Part shown: one piece after another, positions 5,649 to 6,146 of the stretch
Layout of the letters: each line of letters opens with the position of its first letter
Position numbering within the stretch: the stretch's first letter is position 1
Assembly: GCA_945788655.1 (NCBI GenBank)
Contig: CALZMV010000081.1
Location: 1 to 6,146 of the forward strand
DNA length: 6,146 bases
Reading direction: 5' to 3'
Origin: an uncultured Clostridia bacterium
Lineage (GTDB): Bacteria; Bacillota; Clostridia; Peptostreptococcales; Anaerovoracaceae
The notes under the pieces: generated by a model
What the model saw: the letters and a program-made list of their open reading frames with translations, nothing else
Databases searched by the model: none
Told to the model about the DNA's origin: nothing
Translations under genes and position numbers: made by a program

Positions 5649-6146
5649 TTTTATATATAATGTTAAACAAGGCTTTGTACAGATTCTGAGAAACAGAGGT
5701 ATGAGTATTGCATCGGTGTTTTCAATACTTGCTATGATGTTTATCCTTGGAATCGTTTTTGTGATTGTAGTTAACTTGAATCTGTTTACTGAGGTTGTTA
5801 AACAGGATTATGATCAGGTAGAAATCTATTTAAAGGATGAAGTTACAACAGAGCAGGCTGAAGTTCTTATGGGACAGCTTAACAGTTATGAGGGAGTTTC
5901 AGAGACAGCATACAGAAGCCAGGATGATGCTCTTGATATCATGAAGGAAAGATGGGGAGAAAGCGGATATCTGCTGGATTCATTAGGCAAGAATCCTCTT
6001 CCTGCATCGATTCTTGTAAGCGTTGAAACCATTGAAAGTGCAGGAGGCGTTTCCACATATGCCCTTACCTTGGATGGTGTTGAAGATGTACAGTATTTCA
6101 GAGAAACAGTTGAAAAACTTACAAAGGTGACAAACTTCCTGCAGAT
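5641..6146 (+). CDS. ftsX: Cell division protein FtsX, N-terminal part (3'-truncated)
   Basis: FtsX is the membrane partner of FtsE; its extracellular loop binds or controls peptidoglycan hydrolases. From TTG 5641 the frame is open to the window end, giving 168 full codons of an expected 300 or so. It begins MNSFIYNVKQGFVQILRNRG, a typical FtsX cytoplasmic lead-in. One transmembrane helix follows at about residues 24-46 (rich in I, L, V, M, F). Next is the extracellular domain, with VEIYLKDEVT (60-69) and the family hallmark NPLPASI (118-124). The last visible residues (from about 146) are the end of that domain; the remaining membrane helices are off the window. It overlaps ftsE by eight bases, implying translational coupling. 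It was recognised by translating the frame from the TTG. Confidence 0.93.
   Translation, partial: MNSFIYNVKQGFVQILRNRGMSIASVFSILAMMFILGIVFVIVVNLNLFTEVVKQDYDQVEIYLKDEVTTEQAEVLMGQLNSYEGVSETAYRSQDDALDIMKERWGESGYLLDSLGKNPLPASILVSVETIESAGGVSTYALTLDGVEDVQYFRETVEKLTKVTNFLQ

Overview
The window reads as ordinary chromosome of a moderately low-GC Firmicute, most likely a member of the Clostridia. The reasons are purine-rich Shine-Dalgarno (SD) sequences in front of nearly every gene, a transketolase split into two subunits, a DUF2520-type dehydrogenase beside panBCD, and a TTG start on ftsX. No mobile element, phage gene, RNA gene or CRISPR array is visible. All genes are on the + strand. The genus cannot be fixed from this sequence.

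Region 1 (1-2394) is a pantothenate (vitamin B5) operon. It holds the C-terminal end of a Rossmann/DUF2520 protein (PanG-type ketopantoate reductase candidate), then panB, panC and panD, with gaps of only 18-29 bases. If the DUF2520 protein is the ketopantoate reductase, the operon covers every step from 2-ketoisovalerate and aspartate to pantothenate.

Region 2 (2395-4329) is a split transketolase: an N-terminal thiamine diphosphate (ThDP) subunit and a C-terminal subunit whose stop and start codons overlap by one base. A good sigma-A-type promoter (2408-2436) lies ahead of it. A terminator-like hairpin (2451-2480) sits between this promoter and the gene. The operon ends at a strong intrinsic terminator (4277-4327).

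Region 3 (4330-6146) starts with a small membrane-anchored protein with a PrcB_C-like domain, followed by ftsE and the first 168 codons of ftsX. FtsEX is the ABC-type complex that controls cell-wall hydrolases at the division site or sidewall.

The genes are familiar families, and I see no new enzyme system. The unusual material is in the gaps between genes. The SD of the PrcB-like gene is the 3' arm of the upstream terminator. The SD and start of ftsE are the 3' arm of a perfect 12-base inverted repeat whose other arm lies about 100 bases upstream, with a candidate promoter between the arms. Both layouts suggest that read-through transcripts could be poorly translated while locally initiated ones are not. 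The tkt leader has two mutually exclusive stems. These are hypotheses from reading the sequence and have not been tested.
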